From contig NZ_JAKVTG010000003.1 of NCBI RefSeq assembly GCF_022489025.1, forward strand, positions 62,001-126,000: 64,000 nt of DNA, given 5' to 3'. This DNA is from Planococcus halocryophilus (lineage in GTDB: Bacteria; Bacillota; Bacilli; Bacillales_A; Planococcaceae). The notes under the pieces were generated by a model. The model was not told the DNA's origin and did not search any database. It saw only the letters and a list, made by a program, of their open reading frames with translations. Of the stretch, positions 9,193-20,308 are shown piece by piece (position 1 is the stretch's first letter; each line of letters starts with the position of its first letter). Made by a program: the position numbers and the translations under genes.

Positions 9193-10965
9193 ATGTCAAG
9201 AACGCATTATTGTGGAGAAGTCAACGAAACGGCTATTGGACAACGTGTAACATTAAAAGGGTGGGTACAAAAACGCCGCGACCTTGGCGGATTAATCTTT
9301 GTGGATGTTCGCGACCGCTCTGGAATTGTACAAGTTGTGTTCAATCCGGAAATTTCAAAAGAAGCCGCTGCTATTGGTGAATCATTGCGCAATGAATTTG
9401 TAGTACACATTGACGGCCTGGTAGTAGAAAGAGCAACAGGTCAAATTAACGCAACGATGAAAACGGGGAAAATCGAAGTACAAGTTGATCATGCAAAAGT
9501 GATCAATGCTGCCAAAAACCCACCTTTCGCAATCGAAGACAACACTGATGTTAGCGAAGATTTGCGTTTAAAATACCGTTATTTAGACTTACGTCGCCCG
9601 GCGATGTACGAGACTTTCAAAATGCGTTCAGATGTCACCAAATCGATTCGCCGCTTTTTAGATGAAGAAGGATTTATCGAAGTGGAAACACCGATTTTGA
9701 CAAAATCTACTCCAGAAGGCGCTCGCGATTATTTAGTACCAAGCCGTGTTCATGATGGTGAATTTTATGCATTGCCACAATCTCCTCAATTGTTTAAACA
9801 AATGTTGATGGTTTCTGGGTTTGATAAATATTACCAGATTGCACGCTGTTTCCGTGATGAAGATCTTCGCGCTGACCGTCAGCCAGAATTCACACAAATC
9901 GATATGGAAATGAGTTTCCAGTCAATGGAAGATATTATTGGCATGAACGAGCGCTTAATGGTTCAAATGATGAAAGATGTGAAAAAAATCGACATCGAAC
10001 CAACTTTCCAGCGCATGAGTTATACAGAAGCAATGGATCGTTTTGGCTCAGACAAACCTGATGTGCGTTTTGGTCTAGAACTTGTGGATGTTTCAGATTT
10101 AGTGAAGGATTCAGCGTTCAAAGTATTTACTGGCGCAATTGAAAATGATGGTCAAGTAAAATTGATTAATATTAAAGGTCAAGCGGCAAATTATTCGCGT
10201 AAAGATATCGATGCATTAGGCGCATTTGCTGCTGTTTACGGAGCAAAAGGACTTGCTTGGTTGAAAGTGGAAGAAGAAGGCGTGAAAGGACCGATTGCTA
10301 AGTTCTTCGAAGGCGAAGCAGCAACTGCCTTAACAGACCGTGCACAAGCAGAAGCAGGCGACTTATTATTATTTGTTGCAGATAAAAAATCGGTAGTTGC
10401 AGATGCGCTTGGTGCACTTCGATTGAAATTTGGTAAAGAATTAGGGTTGATTGACAGCTCGGTTTATAAATTCTTATGGATTACGGATTGGCCACTACTT
10501 GAGTACGATGAAAAAGATGGTCGCTACTATGCAGCTCACCATCCGTTCACAATGCCGTTTGAAGAAGACTTAGACAAATTGGCAACAGATCCGCAAAGTG
10601 TTCGTGCACAAGCCTATGACTTAGTGTTAAACGGCTATGAACTAGGTGGAGGATCAGCACGGATTTACCGTCGTGAAATCCAAGAGCAAATGTTTGAAGT
10701 TCTAGGCTTTAGTAAAGAAGAAGCTAACGAACAATTTGGTTTCTTAATGGAAGCTTTTGAGTACGGAACTCCGCCACATGGCGGGATTGCATTCGGCTTA
10801 GACCGTTTAGTTATGTTGTTAGCAGGCCGCACGAATTTGCGTGACACCATCGCATTCCCTAAAACGGCGAGCGCTAGTGATTTGTTAACAGATGCACCAA
10901 GTACAGTGTCGGGTGCGCAGCTGGATGAATTAAGCTTATCGCTGAACATTCAGAATAATAAATAA
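9193..10965 (+). CDS. aspS: Aspartyl-tRNA synthetase (bacterial type)
   Basis: This class II synthetase charges tRNA-Asp. It has 590 residues with an N-terminal OB-fold anticodon-binding domain (about 1-130), the catalytic core with motif 2 around [16 protein letters not shown], the bacterial GAD insertion domain roughly 280-420, and motif 3 [13 protein letters not shown] near 527-539. The GAD insert distinguishes it from archaeal AspRS. The ATG at 9193 has GGAGGA 7 bases upstream, inside the end of hisS. It is co-transcribed with hisS from the T-box leader. Confidence 0.98.
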   Translation: MSRTHYCGEVNETAIGQRVTLKGWVQKRRDLGGLIFVDVRDRSGIVQVVFNPEISKEAAAIGESLRNEFVVHIDGLVVERATGQINATMKTGKIEVQVDHAKVINAAKNPPFAIEDNTDVSEDLRLKYRYLDLRRPAMYETFKMRSDVTKSIRRFLDEEGFIEVETPILTKSTPEGARDYLVPSRVHDGEFYALPQSPQLFKQMLMVSGFDKYYQIARCFRDEDLRADRQPEFTQIDMEMSFQSMEDIIGMNERLMVQMMKDVKKIDIEPTFQRMSYTEAMDRFGSDKPDVRFGLELVDVSDLVKDSAFKVFTGAIENDGQVKLINIKGQAANYSRKDIDALGAFAAVYGAKGLAWLKVEEEGVKGPIAKFFEGEAATALTDRAQAEAGDLLLFVADKKSVVADALGALRLKFGKELGLIDSSVYKFLWITDWPLLEYDEKDGRYYAAHHPFTMPFEEDLDKLATDPQSVRAQAYDLVLNGYELGGGSARIYRREIQEQMFEVLGFSKEEANEQFGFLMEAFEYGTPPHGGIAFGLDRLVMLLAGRTNLRDTIAFPKTASASDLLTDAPSTVSGAQLDELSLSLNIQNNK

Positions 10966-10981
10966 TATTAAACTAAAAGAC

Positions 10982-11010
10982 TTGTCTAAATAAAAAAGCT
11001 GTGTTAATAT
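10982..11010 (+). promoter_or_regulatory. Promoter of 6S RNA
   Basis: TTGTCT at 10982-10987 and TAATAT at 11005-11010 have a 17-base spacer and would start transcription about 7-12 bases later, right at the 5' side of the 6S closing stem. Confidence 0.7.
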
Positions 11011-11017
11011 ACGGGTA

Positions 11018-11205
11018 TAGAGAATCCTGATGTGTTCGTTTTAAGCAATTCGATTTTGACCCAACATTATGTCGTCGGGAGATCAAATTTCGCCATGGCT
11101 AACATGCCTTAACGGGAAGTTATAAGTGGTGAAGAGGTCACCCACCTGCTTTCAGCGGGTTCAAACGATGCGCAACAACAAAGACGGCACGATTGGGATT
11201 CTTAA
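11018..11205 (+). ncRNA. ssrS: 6S RNA (SsrS / BsrA type)
   Basis: A GAATCC box at 11022-11027 pairs with GGATTC at 11196-11201, closing a molecule of about 185 bases with a promoter in front and a terminator after it. Internal paired segments and the central unpaired region have the general layout of Firmicute 6S RNA, which binds the sigma-A RNA polymerase holoenzyme and mimics an open promoter. Its position between aspS and the tcdA (yrvM) gene is the same as that of bsrA (6S-1) in B. subtilis. The exact ends are estimated from the stem and promoter. Confidence 0.85.
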
Positions 11206-11220
11206 TAAAAAAATCATTTT

Positions 11221-11257
11221 TATCCCTTAGACAATTTATTGTTTAAGGGATTTTTTA
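11221..11257 (+). terminator. Terminator between 6S RNA and tcdA
   Basis: ATCCCTTA and TAAGGGAT flank an inner ACAAT/ATTGT stem, followed by a T run (11251-11256). It most likely ends the 6S RNA precursor. Confidence 0.88.
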
Positions 11258-11306
11258 TGTGTATAATCCCTATTATGCGTATCAACTTTGAAAGGCAGTG
11301 GCTCTA

Positions 11307-12071
11307 ATGTTACATCAGTTCTCAAGAAACGAGTTAGCAGTAGGAAAAGAAGGCATCGAGTTATTAAAAAATTCAACAGTGGCAATCCTCGGAATCGGAG
11401 GCGTAGGTTCATTCGCCGCTGAGGCATGTGCACGAAGTGGCGTAGGTACGATTATCCTTGTGGACAAGGACAACGTCGATATTACCAACATTAATCGCCA
11501 GCTTGTTGCCAATTTATCAACAGTTGGAAAATCTAAAGCAGGTGTGATGAAAGATCGCATCGCCGACATTAATACCGAATGTAACGTCATTTCGTTGCAC
11601 ATGTTCTATACAGAAGAAACATGTGAAGAATTTTTCAGTTACAATCCCGATTATGTTATTGATGCATCGGATACGATGATTTATAAAGTTCATTTAATGG
11701 AAGAGTGCTATAAACGTGGCATTAAAATTATTGCGAGCATGGGAGCGGCGAATAAAACCGATCCAACACGCTTTAAAATTGCGGATATTTCAAAAACACA
11801 TACGGATCCATTAGCAAAAATTATTCGCAAGAAATTACGTCAATCTGGGATTCGTAAAGGTATTCCGGTTATTTTTTCAGACGAAAGCCCAATCATTGTT
11901 CGTGAAGATGTGGTGGAGAACGTTGGTAAGCCGGATGCAAGCATTCGTAAAGCGCAGATGCCGCCGTCCTCAAACGCATTTACACCTTCTGCAGTTGGTT
12001 TGATTGCTGCGAGCTGGGTAGTGAACGATATAACCAAATCCATTCCGATTACACGTGTTCGCATGAATTAA
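11307..12071 (+). CDS. tcdA: tRNA threonylcarbamoyladenosine dehydratase TcdA (YrvM)
   Basis: TcdA uses ATP to cyclise t6A37 to ct6A in ANN-decoding tRNAs. It belongs to the ThiF/MoeB/E1-like family; the nucleotide-binding loop GIGGVGS is at residues 29-35, followed by the acidic VDKDNVDITNINRQ segment. It has 254 residues. I chose the ATG at 11307 (MLHQFSRNEL) because GAAAGG is 11 bases upstream and homologues start here; an in-frame GTG at 11298 is too close to that site. In B. subtilis the same gene follows aspS and 6S RNA. A strong terminator follows. Confidence 0.94.
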   Translation: MLHQFSRNELAVGKEGIELLKNSTVAILGIGGVGSFAAEACARSGVGTIILVDKDNVDITNINRQLVANLSTVGKSKAGVMKDRIADINTECNVISLHMFYTEETCEEFFSYNPDYVIDASDTMIYKVHLMEECYKRGIKIIASMGAANKTDPTRFKIADISKTHTDPLAKIIRKKLRQSGIRKGIPVIFSDESPIIVREDVVENVGKPDASIRKAQMPPSSNAFTPSAVGLIAASWVVNDITKSIPITRVRMN

Positions 12072-12078
12072 TTAGCAG

Positions 12079-12104
12079 CCGGCTCTTTTCATGAGCCGGT
12101 TTTT
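12079..12104 (+). terminator. Terminator after tcdA
   Basis: CCGGCTC and GAGCCGG form a 7-bp GC-rich stem with a T run after it, 7 bases past the tcdA stop. Confidence 0.9.
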
Positions 12105-12127
12105 CTCTGTTGTTTTAATGAAAATGA

Positions 12128-12160
12128 AAAAGCCATTTCCAATTCAGGAAACAGCTTTTG
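12128..12160 (-). terminator. Probable terminator for rarA (minus strand)
   Basis: On the minus strand AAGCTGTTTCC and GGAAATGGCTT form an imperfect stem followed by a T run (12124-12130 read in reverse). It lies just beyond the rarA stop. Confidence 0.65.
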
Positions 12161-12192
12161 TCAAAGTGCATCTATAGTTTTTCATACTCTTT

Positions 12193-13482
12193 TTACTTTT
12201 TATTTTTCCGGAAGCTTTTTAGTTTTTCATAAATTCCGGCGAATTTCTTTTCTTCCCCAGCAATAACGGGTTTATAGAATTCAGCTTTAGTTACTTCTTT
12301 CGGTAAATAGTCTTGATCTGCCCAGCCACCAAACGAACCTACCGGCGTGTCGTGAGGATAGCGATAGCCTCCGTGACCGAGTTCTGCGCTTCCGGCATAA
12401 TGCGTATCACGTAAATGCATCGGGATGTCACCGACTTCACCTTTGTTAATAGCACTAGTCGCTGCATCAATGGCTTTATAAGCAGAATTGGATTTTTCGG
12501 AAAGACACATTTCAGCCACTGCTTGTGCCAGCGGAATGCGGGCTTCTGGCAAACCGAGGCGATCAGCTGCTTGGCACGCTGCAAGAACGTGCCCTCCGAC
12601 GGCTGGGTTGGCAAGTCCAATGTCTTCATAAGCCATAACGAGTAAACGCCTGGTTACTGCTGTTAAATCTCCATTTTCAAGCAAATGTGCCAAATAATAC
12701 ATTGCAGCGTTCACGTCGCTACCACGAACTGATTTTTGTAATGCAGAGAGCAAATTGAAAAAGTGAGATCCTTTTTTATCGCCAAACACACCAACACGTT
12801 TGATCATTTGTTCGACCATTTGATCTTCTACAATAAATTTCCCATCAATTTCATCAGATGCAATCACAATTGACTCTAGCATCGTCAACGCTTTTCGGGC
12901 ATCGCCGTTTGTGCCATCTGCGATGCGCTCTACTTGTTTTTCAGAAATCTCGATTTGTTCGTTGCCAAGTCCTCGTTTTGGTTCGGTTAAAGCGGCGTTT
13001 AGGAGTTGAACGATGTCTTCGTGAGATAATCGTTTTAACTGTTTGATTTCACCGCAACGCGAACGAATCGCAGGATTAACATCGTGAAACGGGTTTTCAG
13101 TCGTCGCGCCTATCAAGACAATCGAGCCGCTTTCGACATGTGGTAACAATGCATCTTGTTGTAATTTATTAAAGCGATGGATTTCATCGAGAAATAACAA
13201 CACTTTTCCAGTCATCCGAGCTTCGGTAACGACTTCTTCGACATCTTTCTTGCCAGAAGTTGTGGCATTCAAAGCGATAAAAGGTAAATTCGATGTCCCT
13301 GCGATAGCGTGAGCGATGGAAGTTTTACCGATTCCAGGTTCTCCGTAAAGTAGCATCGATGGTACATGACCATTGCTGATCATTTTATATAAGGCCGTAT
13401 GCGGGCCAATCACATCTTTTTGTCCGACAACTTCGTCAATTGTTCGAGGACGCATGCGAAAAGCTAAAGGTTCATTGTGCAT
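12193..13482 (-). CDS. rarA: Replication-associated recombination protein RarA (MgsA family AAA+ ATPase)
   Basis: RarA is a clamp-loader-like AAA+ ATPase that acts at stalled replication forks. The 429-residue protein has Walker A GEPGIGKTS at 47-55 and Walker B LFLDEIH ending at 102, then a sensor-1 region (IGATTENPF) and the C-terminal MgsA tetramerisation domain. The ATG at 13482 is preceded on the minus strand by AAAGGAG at good spacing; a longer frame to 13542 lacks one. It is transcribed away from cymR, the same arrangement as yrvN and yrzC in B. subtilis. Confidence 0.95.
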   Translation of the reverse strand: MHNEPLAFRMRPRTIDEVVGQKDVIGPHTALYKMISNGHVPSMLLYGEPGIGKTSIAHAIAGTSNLPFIALNATTSGKKDVEEVVTEARMTGKVLLFLDEIHRFNKLQQDALLPHVESGSIVLIGATTENPFHDVNPAIRSRCGEIKQLKRLSHEDIVQLLNAALTEPKRGLGNEQIEISEKQVERIADGTNGDARKALTMLESIVIASDEIDGKFIVEDQMVEQMIKRVGVFGDKKGSHFFNLLSALQKSVRGSDVNAAMYYLAHLLENGDLTAVTRRLLVMAYEDIGLANPAVGGHVLAACQAADRLGLPEARIPLAQAVAEMCLSEKSNSAYKAIDAATSAINKGEVGDIPMHLRDTHYAGSAELGHGGYRYPHDTPVGSFGGWADQDYLPKEVTKAEFYKPVIAGEEKKFAGIYEKLKSFRKNKK

Positions 13483-13761
13483 TAGAAAACTCCTTTCATG
13501 CATTCGTTCTATCAGTATAGCGTTTAGGATTTCAAAAGTCATTGCAAGTCCATTCGTGTCGAATTATGCTATACTGTTTTGAAGAATATACGCAGTTAAA
13601 CCGGCGATTTTAAGATGTATTATTAGCATTATTCTGTTAATAAAACTAGTCGCACGTAGGGAATTATTCGAGAAGAGTAAATTCGATTTTTTATCGAGAA
13701 TAATTTATTTATTTTAAACAAGTATTTATATAGTTAGCTATTTCTATTAAACAAGTATGGA
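13483..13761. other. AT-rich intergenic region between rarA and cymR
   Basis: This stretch holds the divergent upstream regions of rarA and cymR. I see no gene in it. It has an AT-rich imperfect inverted repeat (ATTATTCGA near 13661 against TCGAGAATAAT near 13696) and the ten-base word AAACAAGTAT twice (about 13717 and 13749). No promoter stands out with confidence. Confidence 0.5.
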
Positions 13762-13868
13762 GTAAACTAGCGGAGACTCCCGCGGTAAAGCGAGACAGTC
13801 AAGACCCTGCAGAAGCATAGCGACGAAGCGGCTTGGCGCTCGCCCGCAGGAAAGCGCAGCTAGTTTAC
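13762..13868. repeat. Palindromic intergenic repeat element, copy 1
   Basis: A 107-bp GC-rich element is bounded by a perfect 10-bp inverted repeat (GTAAACTAGC at 13762-13771 and GCTAGTTTAC at 13859-13868). Inside the ends are GGAGACTCCCGCGG and CCCGCAGGAAAGCG, which recur in two further elements at 19748-19852 and 19892-19988. The element stops 44 bases before the cymR start, so it may be in the cymR 5' untranslated region. It encodes no protein and resembles the short interspersed palindromes common between genes in Bacillaceae and Planococcaceae. Confidence 0.85.
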
Positions 13869-13912
13869 GGAATACCAATCTTATGAAAATTATCAAACTT
13901 AGAGGTGTACTC

Positions 13913-14329
13913 ATGAAAATTTCAACAAAAGGCCGTTATGGGCTTACGATTATGATCGATCTTGGAAAACATTACGGCGAAGGCCCGTTACCGCTACGTA
14001 AAATCGCAGCACAAAATGACCTTTCTGAAGCTTATTTAGAACAATTAGTCGGCCCGTTACGTAATTCGGGATTAGTTAAAAGTGTCCGTGGGGCATATGG
14101 TGGCTATATGTTAACTCGCCATCCAAAAGAAATTTCAGCTGGAGACGTCATTCGTGTTCTCGAAGGACCTATTCAGCCAGTTGAAGGCATCGAAGACGAA
14201 AAACAACCTCAGCGCGAACTGTGGGTACGCATACGTGATGCAGTGAAAAACGTTTTGGATACGACCACAATCGAAGATTTAGCAAATGCTGAAAACGATG
14301 ATACTGAAAACTATATGTATTATATATAA
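13913..14329 (+). CDS. cymR: Rrf2-family transcriptional regulator CymR
   Basis: CymR is the repressor of sulfur and cysteine metabolism genes; in B. subtilis it works in a complex with CysK. The 138-residue length equals that of B. subtilis CymR. The N-terminal winged helix (MKISTKGRYGL, then a DLSEAYLEQL recognition region and VRGAYGGYML wing) is typical of Rrf2 proteins, and the Fe-S cysteines of IscR are absent, as in CymR. The ATG at 13913 has AGAGGTG upstream; an in-frame ATG at 13883 has none. It heads a run of co-directional genes with short gaps: cymR, yrvO, mnmA, yrrB, recD2. Confidence 0.93.
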   Translation: MKISTKGRYGLTIMIDLGKHYGEGPLPLRKIAAQNDLSEAYLEQLVGPLRNSGLVKSVRGAYGGYMLTRHPKEISAGDVIRVLEGPIQPVEGIEDEKQPQRELWVRIRDAVKNVLDTTTIEDLANAENDDTENYMYYI

Positions 14330-14343
14330 GGAGTTTACAAATC

Positions 14344-16606
<2,263 letters not shown>

Positions 16607-16620
16607 TGGGAGAGACAGCA

Positions 16621-17280
16621 ATGAATTATAACGAAATTGGTATACAAGCCTTGCAAGAAGGCAATACAGAAGAAGCTATTAAAGCTTTTACGCAAGCAAT
16701 CGAAGAAGAGCCGGAAAATCCGCTTGGCTATATTAATTTTGGTCATGTATTAACGTCGATGGACGAAACCGATCGTGCAGAGCGCTTTTTTCAAAAAGCC
16801 ATTACGCTAGATGATACGTCTGCGACAGCTTTTTACGGCTTAGCTAACTTGTATTTCAATTCAGAGCGTTATTCAGAAGCATTAAAACTTTATGAAAAAG
16901 CGTTGCAATACGAAATTGAAGGCGCGGATGCGCATTTCATGATTGGCAAATGTTTTGAGAAAATGGAACAGCCAAAATTAGCGCTTCCTTATCTTCAACG
17001 TGCAGTCGAATTAGATGAAACAGATGTTCAAGCGCGGTTGAGTTATGGCGTTAGCTTAGCTTCAATGGAATTGTTTGAACTAGCAGAACCACAATTTTTA
17101 GAAGTGATCAGAAGAGATCCAAATCATTCGGATGCTCATTATAATTTAGGTGTTCTTTATGCAGTTTCGACAAATCGCAAAGAAGACGCTATGTATCACT
17201 TGAAACAAGCATATACGTTTGATGAGCGCAACGAAATGGCGCGCTATGCTTATGATATGATTGCAACAACATTGGAATAG
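16621..17280 (+). CDS. yrrB: Tetratricopeptide repeat protein (YrrB-like)
   Basis: The 219 residues consist almost entirely of TPR units of 34 residues, with patterns such as AIKAFTQAIEEEPENPLGYI and ALKLYEKALQYE, about six repeats. There is no signal peptide or membrane segment. TPR proteins scaffold protein complexes; the partner of YrrB is not known. It sits between mnmA and recD2 as in B. subtilis. The ATG at 16621 has GGGAGA at good spacing; an ATG at 16606 overlapping the mnmA stop is possible. Confidence 0.88.
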   Translation: MNYNEIGIQALQEGNTEEAIKAFTQAIEEEPENPLGYINFGHVLTSMDETDRAERFFQKAITLDDTSATAFYGLANLYFNSERYSEALKLYEKALQYEIEGADAHFMIGKCFEKMEQPKLALPYLQRAVELDETDVQARLSYGVSLASMELFELAEPQFLEVIRRDPNHSDAHYNLGVLYAVSTNRKEDAMYHLKQAYTFDERNEMARYAYDMIATTLE

Positions 17281-17304
17281 CTATATGAAAAGGAGACGAC
17301 AGAC

Positions 17305-19722
17305 ATGACTGGACAAATCGATTTATTTCAAGAAGAAAAACAATTTGTATTAGGGCGTCCTGTCGTCTCGATTTTTCATAACCCCCAAAATTTATTCTCC
17401 ATCGCGAAAGTGAAAATCCAAGAAACTAACACCCCTTACACTGAAAAAGAAATCATTGTCTCTGGCTACTTTCCAATGTTGACACTTGAAGAACAATACC
17501 GTTTTACCGGAGTGGTGAAAAATCACCCGCGTTACGGTGTTCAATTTCAAGTAGAAACATTTACAAAAGAAGTGCCTGAAACTGAACAAGGCATTATCCA
17601 TTATTTATCAAGTGATATGTTTAACGGAATTGGTCGGAAGACTGCCGAAACCATCGTTAAAAAACTAGGCAAAAATGCCATTAAAAAGATTTTAGAAGAC
17701 CCGGATTCACTTGATAAAGTTCCGCGCTTATCTGATGACAAAAAAGATACAATCCGTGCAACGCTTCAAATGAACTTGGGGCTTGAACGGGTGATGATTC
17801 AATTAAATGATTGGGGCTTTGGTCCACAAATCGGGATGCGGATTTATCAAGCTTATCGAGAAGAAACCATTGATATTTTGACGAAAAACCCATTTCAATT
17901 GATTGAAGAAATCGAAGGAATTGGTTTTCAGCGTGCCGATGAATTGGGCATGAAGCTTGGTATTACAGGCAGTCACCCCGATCGTATTAAGGCATCCATT
18001 TTACATATACTCAACCAAGCTTCGTTATCAGATGGTCATGTTTATGTTGACGCGAAGACCTTAATCCCGATGGTCAAAGAAATGCTTGAAGCACGTCAAC
18101 AAGCAGAAATTTCGATTGAAGCGATCTCAAAAGCCGCAATCGAGTTAAATGAAGAAGGCAAAGTGGCGGGTGAAGAAACTCGGCTTTATTTGCCTTCGCT
18201 TTACTATTCAGAAGTGGGCATTGCCACTAAACTAGAAACTTTGTTATTAGAGCAAGAATCGCGTGCGAAATTCCCAAGTTCAGAAGTTCGCAAAGCGCTT
18301 GGTGAAGCGGAAGAACGGCTCGGCGTTAATTATGCTGAAACGCAAATTGACGCAATCGAAAGTAGCATCAATTCATCGGTCATGATTTTAACAGGAGGAC
18401 CGGGTACAGGGAAAACAACTGTCGTTCGTGGACTCGTAGAAATTTATGCCGAACTGCATGGATTGTCGCTCGATCCAAAAGAATATGCTAAAAAACAAGA
18501 GCCATTTCCAATCATTCTCGCAGCCCCAACAGGACGTGCAGCAAAACGTTTGAGTGAATCAACCGAGCTACCGGCCATGACAATTCACCGTTTACTCGGC
18601 TTTAACGGTCAAGAAAAAGACGAAGAAACCGAAAAAGAAATCGAAGGCAAATTGATCATCATCGACGAAATGTCGATGGTCGACACATGGCTTGCGCACC
18701 AATTGCTAAAAGCAGTACCAGAAGATGCACAATTGATTTTCGTTGGTGATCAAGATCAACTGCCACCGGTCGGACCAGGACAAGTATTGCGTGATTTACT
18801 CGAATCAAAACGGATTCCAACAGTAGAATTGACTGATATTTACAGACAATCATCAGGTTCATCGATTATTGAACTTGCACACCAAATGAAAAACGGCCAA
18901 TTGCCAGAAGACATTACAGTGAAAACGGCAGATCGTTCTTTTATTAAAGCTGGTGCTGATCAAATTCCGTCTGTTGTTGAAAAAGTTGTAAAAAGTGCTT
19001 TGTCTAAAGGTCATTCCATTAAAGATATACAAGTTCTTGCGCCAATGTACAAAGGACCTGCAGGAATCGATGCCTTAAATCGACTCATTCAAGAAATGGT
19101 CAACCCAAATCCTGACGGCAAAAGAAAAGAGCTGGTGTTTGGGGACATCACCTACCGAATTGGCGATAAAATACTTCAACTTGTCAATCAACCTGAAAGC
19201 AATGTTTTTAACGGCGATATGGGCGAAGTTGTTGCCATCATGAAAGCAAAAGAAACCGTCGAAAAACAAGACATGTTAGTCGCTTCCTTTGATGGAATTG
19301 AAGTTACTTACGAACGTAGCGATTTAAACCAATTAACATTAGCTTACTGCTGTTCTATTCATAAGTCGCAAGGCTCTGAATTTTCAACAGTTATTATGCC
19401 AATTGTTCGAGGTTATATGAAAATGCTGCGCCGCAACTTGCTTTATACCGGCATCACACGAAGTAAAGACTTTCTAGTGCTGTGCGGGGACCCAGGTGCT
19501 TTCCGTTACGGCGTTGAACGGACAGACGATACGCAACGCATGACCACATTGCAAAGCCGTCTAGCAGTCTCAACAGAAGAACCGAAAACCGACCAACAAA
19601 TAAAGCAACACGAAGAAACAAAGCAAAGCGGACCAGTAAGCTTAACAACCGAAAATGCCCACGCCATCCACCCAATGATCGGTATGGAAGGCGTCACCCC
19701 ACAAAAGTTTATGGAAGCATAA
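17305..19722 (+). CDS. recD2: ATP-dependent RecD2-family DNA helicase
   Basis: RecD2 is a 5'-to-3' SF1B helicase involved in DNA repair and replication-fork progress in bacteria that lack RecBC. The protein has 805 residues: an N-terminal OB-like region, helix-hairpin-helix motifs around 105-125 (NGIGRKTAETIV) and 205-220 (EGIGFQRADELG), then helicase domains with Walker A GGPGTGKTT around 363-371, motif II IIDEMSMVD and motif VI around LLYTGITRSK. It is the last gene of the cymR block; spacing from yrrB is 24 bases with an AAGGAGACG site. No terminator hairpin is evident directly after it, only the palindromic elements. Confidence 0.96.
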   Translation: MTGQIDLFQEEKQFVLGRPVVSIFHNPQNLFSIAKVKIQETNTPYTEKEIIVSGYFPMLTLEEQYRFTGVVKNHPRYGVQFQVETFTKEVPETEQGIIHYLSSDMFNGIGRKTAETIVKKLGKNAIKKILEDPDSLDKVPRLSDDKKDTIRATLQMNLGLERVMIQLNDWGFGPQIGMRIYQAYREETIDILTKNPFQLIEEIEGIGFQRADELGMKLGITGSHPDRIKASILHILNQASLSDGHVYVDAKTLIPMVKEMLEARQQAEISIEAISKAAIELNEEGKVAGEETRLYLPSLYYSEVGIATKLETLLLEQESRAKFPSSEVRKALGEAEERLGVNYAETQIDAIESSINSSVMILTGGPGTGKTTVVRGLVEIYAELHGLSLDPKEYAKKQEPFPIILAAPTGRAAKRLSESTELPAMTIHRLLGFNGQEKDEETEKEIEGKLIIIDEMSMVDTWLAHQLLKAVPEDAQLIFVGDQDQLPPVGPGQVLRDLLESKRIPTVELTDIYRQSSGSSIIELAHQMKNGQLPEDITVKTADRSFIKAGADQIPSVVEKVVKSALSKGHSIKDIQVLAPMYKGPAGIDALNRLIQEMVNPNPDGKRKELVFGDITYRIGDKILQLVNQPESNVFNGDMGEVVAIMKAKETVEKQDMLVASFDGIEVTYERSDLNQLTLAYCCSIHKSQGSEFSTVIMPIVRGYMKMLRRNLLYTGITRSKDFLVLCGDPGAFRYGVERTDDTQRMTTLQSRLAVSTEEPKTDQQIKQHEETKQSGPVSLTTENAHAIHPMIGMEGVTPQKFMEA

Positions 19723-19747
19723 AAGTTAGTTGTGAAGAAGATATTCC

Positions 19748-19852
19748 GCAAAATAGCTACGCTTTCTGCGGGCTTGCGCTGAACTAACTTGGGCTTGATG
19801 CCCGAGTGGATTTTAGCACTTCGCTTTCCCGCAGGAGTCTGCGCTATTTTGC
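19748..19852. repeat. Palindromic intergenic repeat element, copy 2 (opposite orientation)
   Basis: A perfect 10-bp inverted repeat (GCAAAATAGC at 19748-19757 and GCTATTTTGC at 19843-19852) bounds a 105-bp element. Read on the minus strand it has GCAGACTCCTGCGGGAAAGCG next to one end and CCCGCAGAAAGCG next to the other, matching the borders of copy 1, while the interior differs and has its own hairpin (TTGGGCTTGATGCCCGAG region). It lies 25 bases after the recD2 stop and may serve as its 3' end structure. Confidence 0.85.
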
Positions 19853-19891
19853 TACATATCTTAAGATTTAACTTTTAGAAGAAAGAGCGTA

Positions 19892-19988
19892 AGGCGGCGA
19901 CTCCTGGGGAGACAGCACGAGCTGAAGACCCTGGACTGAGCGCAGCGAGGGAAGCGGCTGAGGCCGTGCCCCCGGAAAGCGTCCGCCT
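19892..19988. repeat. Palindromic intergenic repeat element, copy 3
   Basis: AGGCGG at 19892 and CCGCCT at 19983 bound a GC-rich element that shares GACTCC, GAAGACCCTG, AAGCGGCT and GGAAAGCG with copy 1 in the same order. It lies between copy 2 and the alaS promoter. Confidence 0.82.
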
Positions 19989-20011
19989 GGAGCGATTTCT
20001 TCAAGTCACTA

Positions 20012-20040
20012 TTGACATCACTCAAAGCTTTTTCTATAAT
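20012..20040 (+). promoter_or_regulatory. Sigma-A promoter of alaS
   Basis: TTGACA at 20012-20017 and TATAAT at 20035-20040 are both perfect consensus hexamers with the ideal 17-base spacer. Transcription would start near 20047, at the beginning of the T-box leader. Confidence 0.93.
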
Positions 20041-20046
20041 TCAAAT

Positions 20047-20288
20047 TAGAATGATAGACAAACACATTGATGGAGACAGTATAAAATCGCATTCGGACAG
20101 AAACGGGATCCTCGGCTGAAAGGTCCCGACGACATTCGATTTTAGAAAGCTACTCCGGAGTGCAGCTAATCCCTGCCGTTGAACCGCGTTAAGGTGTTCG
20201 AGAGACACAAAGCCACCAGCTTTGTGTAACTAGGGTGGTACCGCGAAATAAAGCCTTCGTCCCTTTTTTGGGATGGGGGCTTTTTATA
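20047..20288 (+). promoter_or_regulatory. T-box riboswitch leader of alaS
   Basis: The T-box AGGGTGGTACCGCG is at 20232-20245, followed by a terminator hairpin (AAGCC and GGCTT outer stem, TCCC/GGGA inner stem, 20251-20280) and a T run. A GCT triplet at 20149-20151, about 100 bases after the predicted transcription start, is a candidate alanine specifier. Uncharged tRNA-Ala would induce alaS. Confidence 0.93.
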
Positions 20289-20308
20289 TTGTAGAGGAGG
20301 AAGAATAG

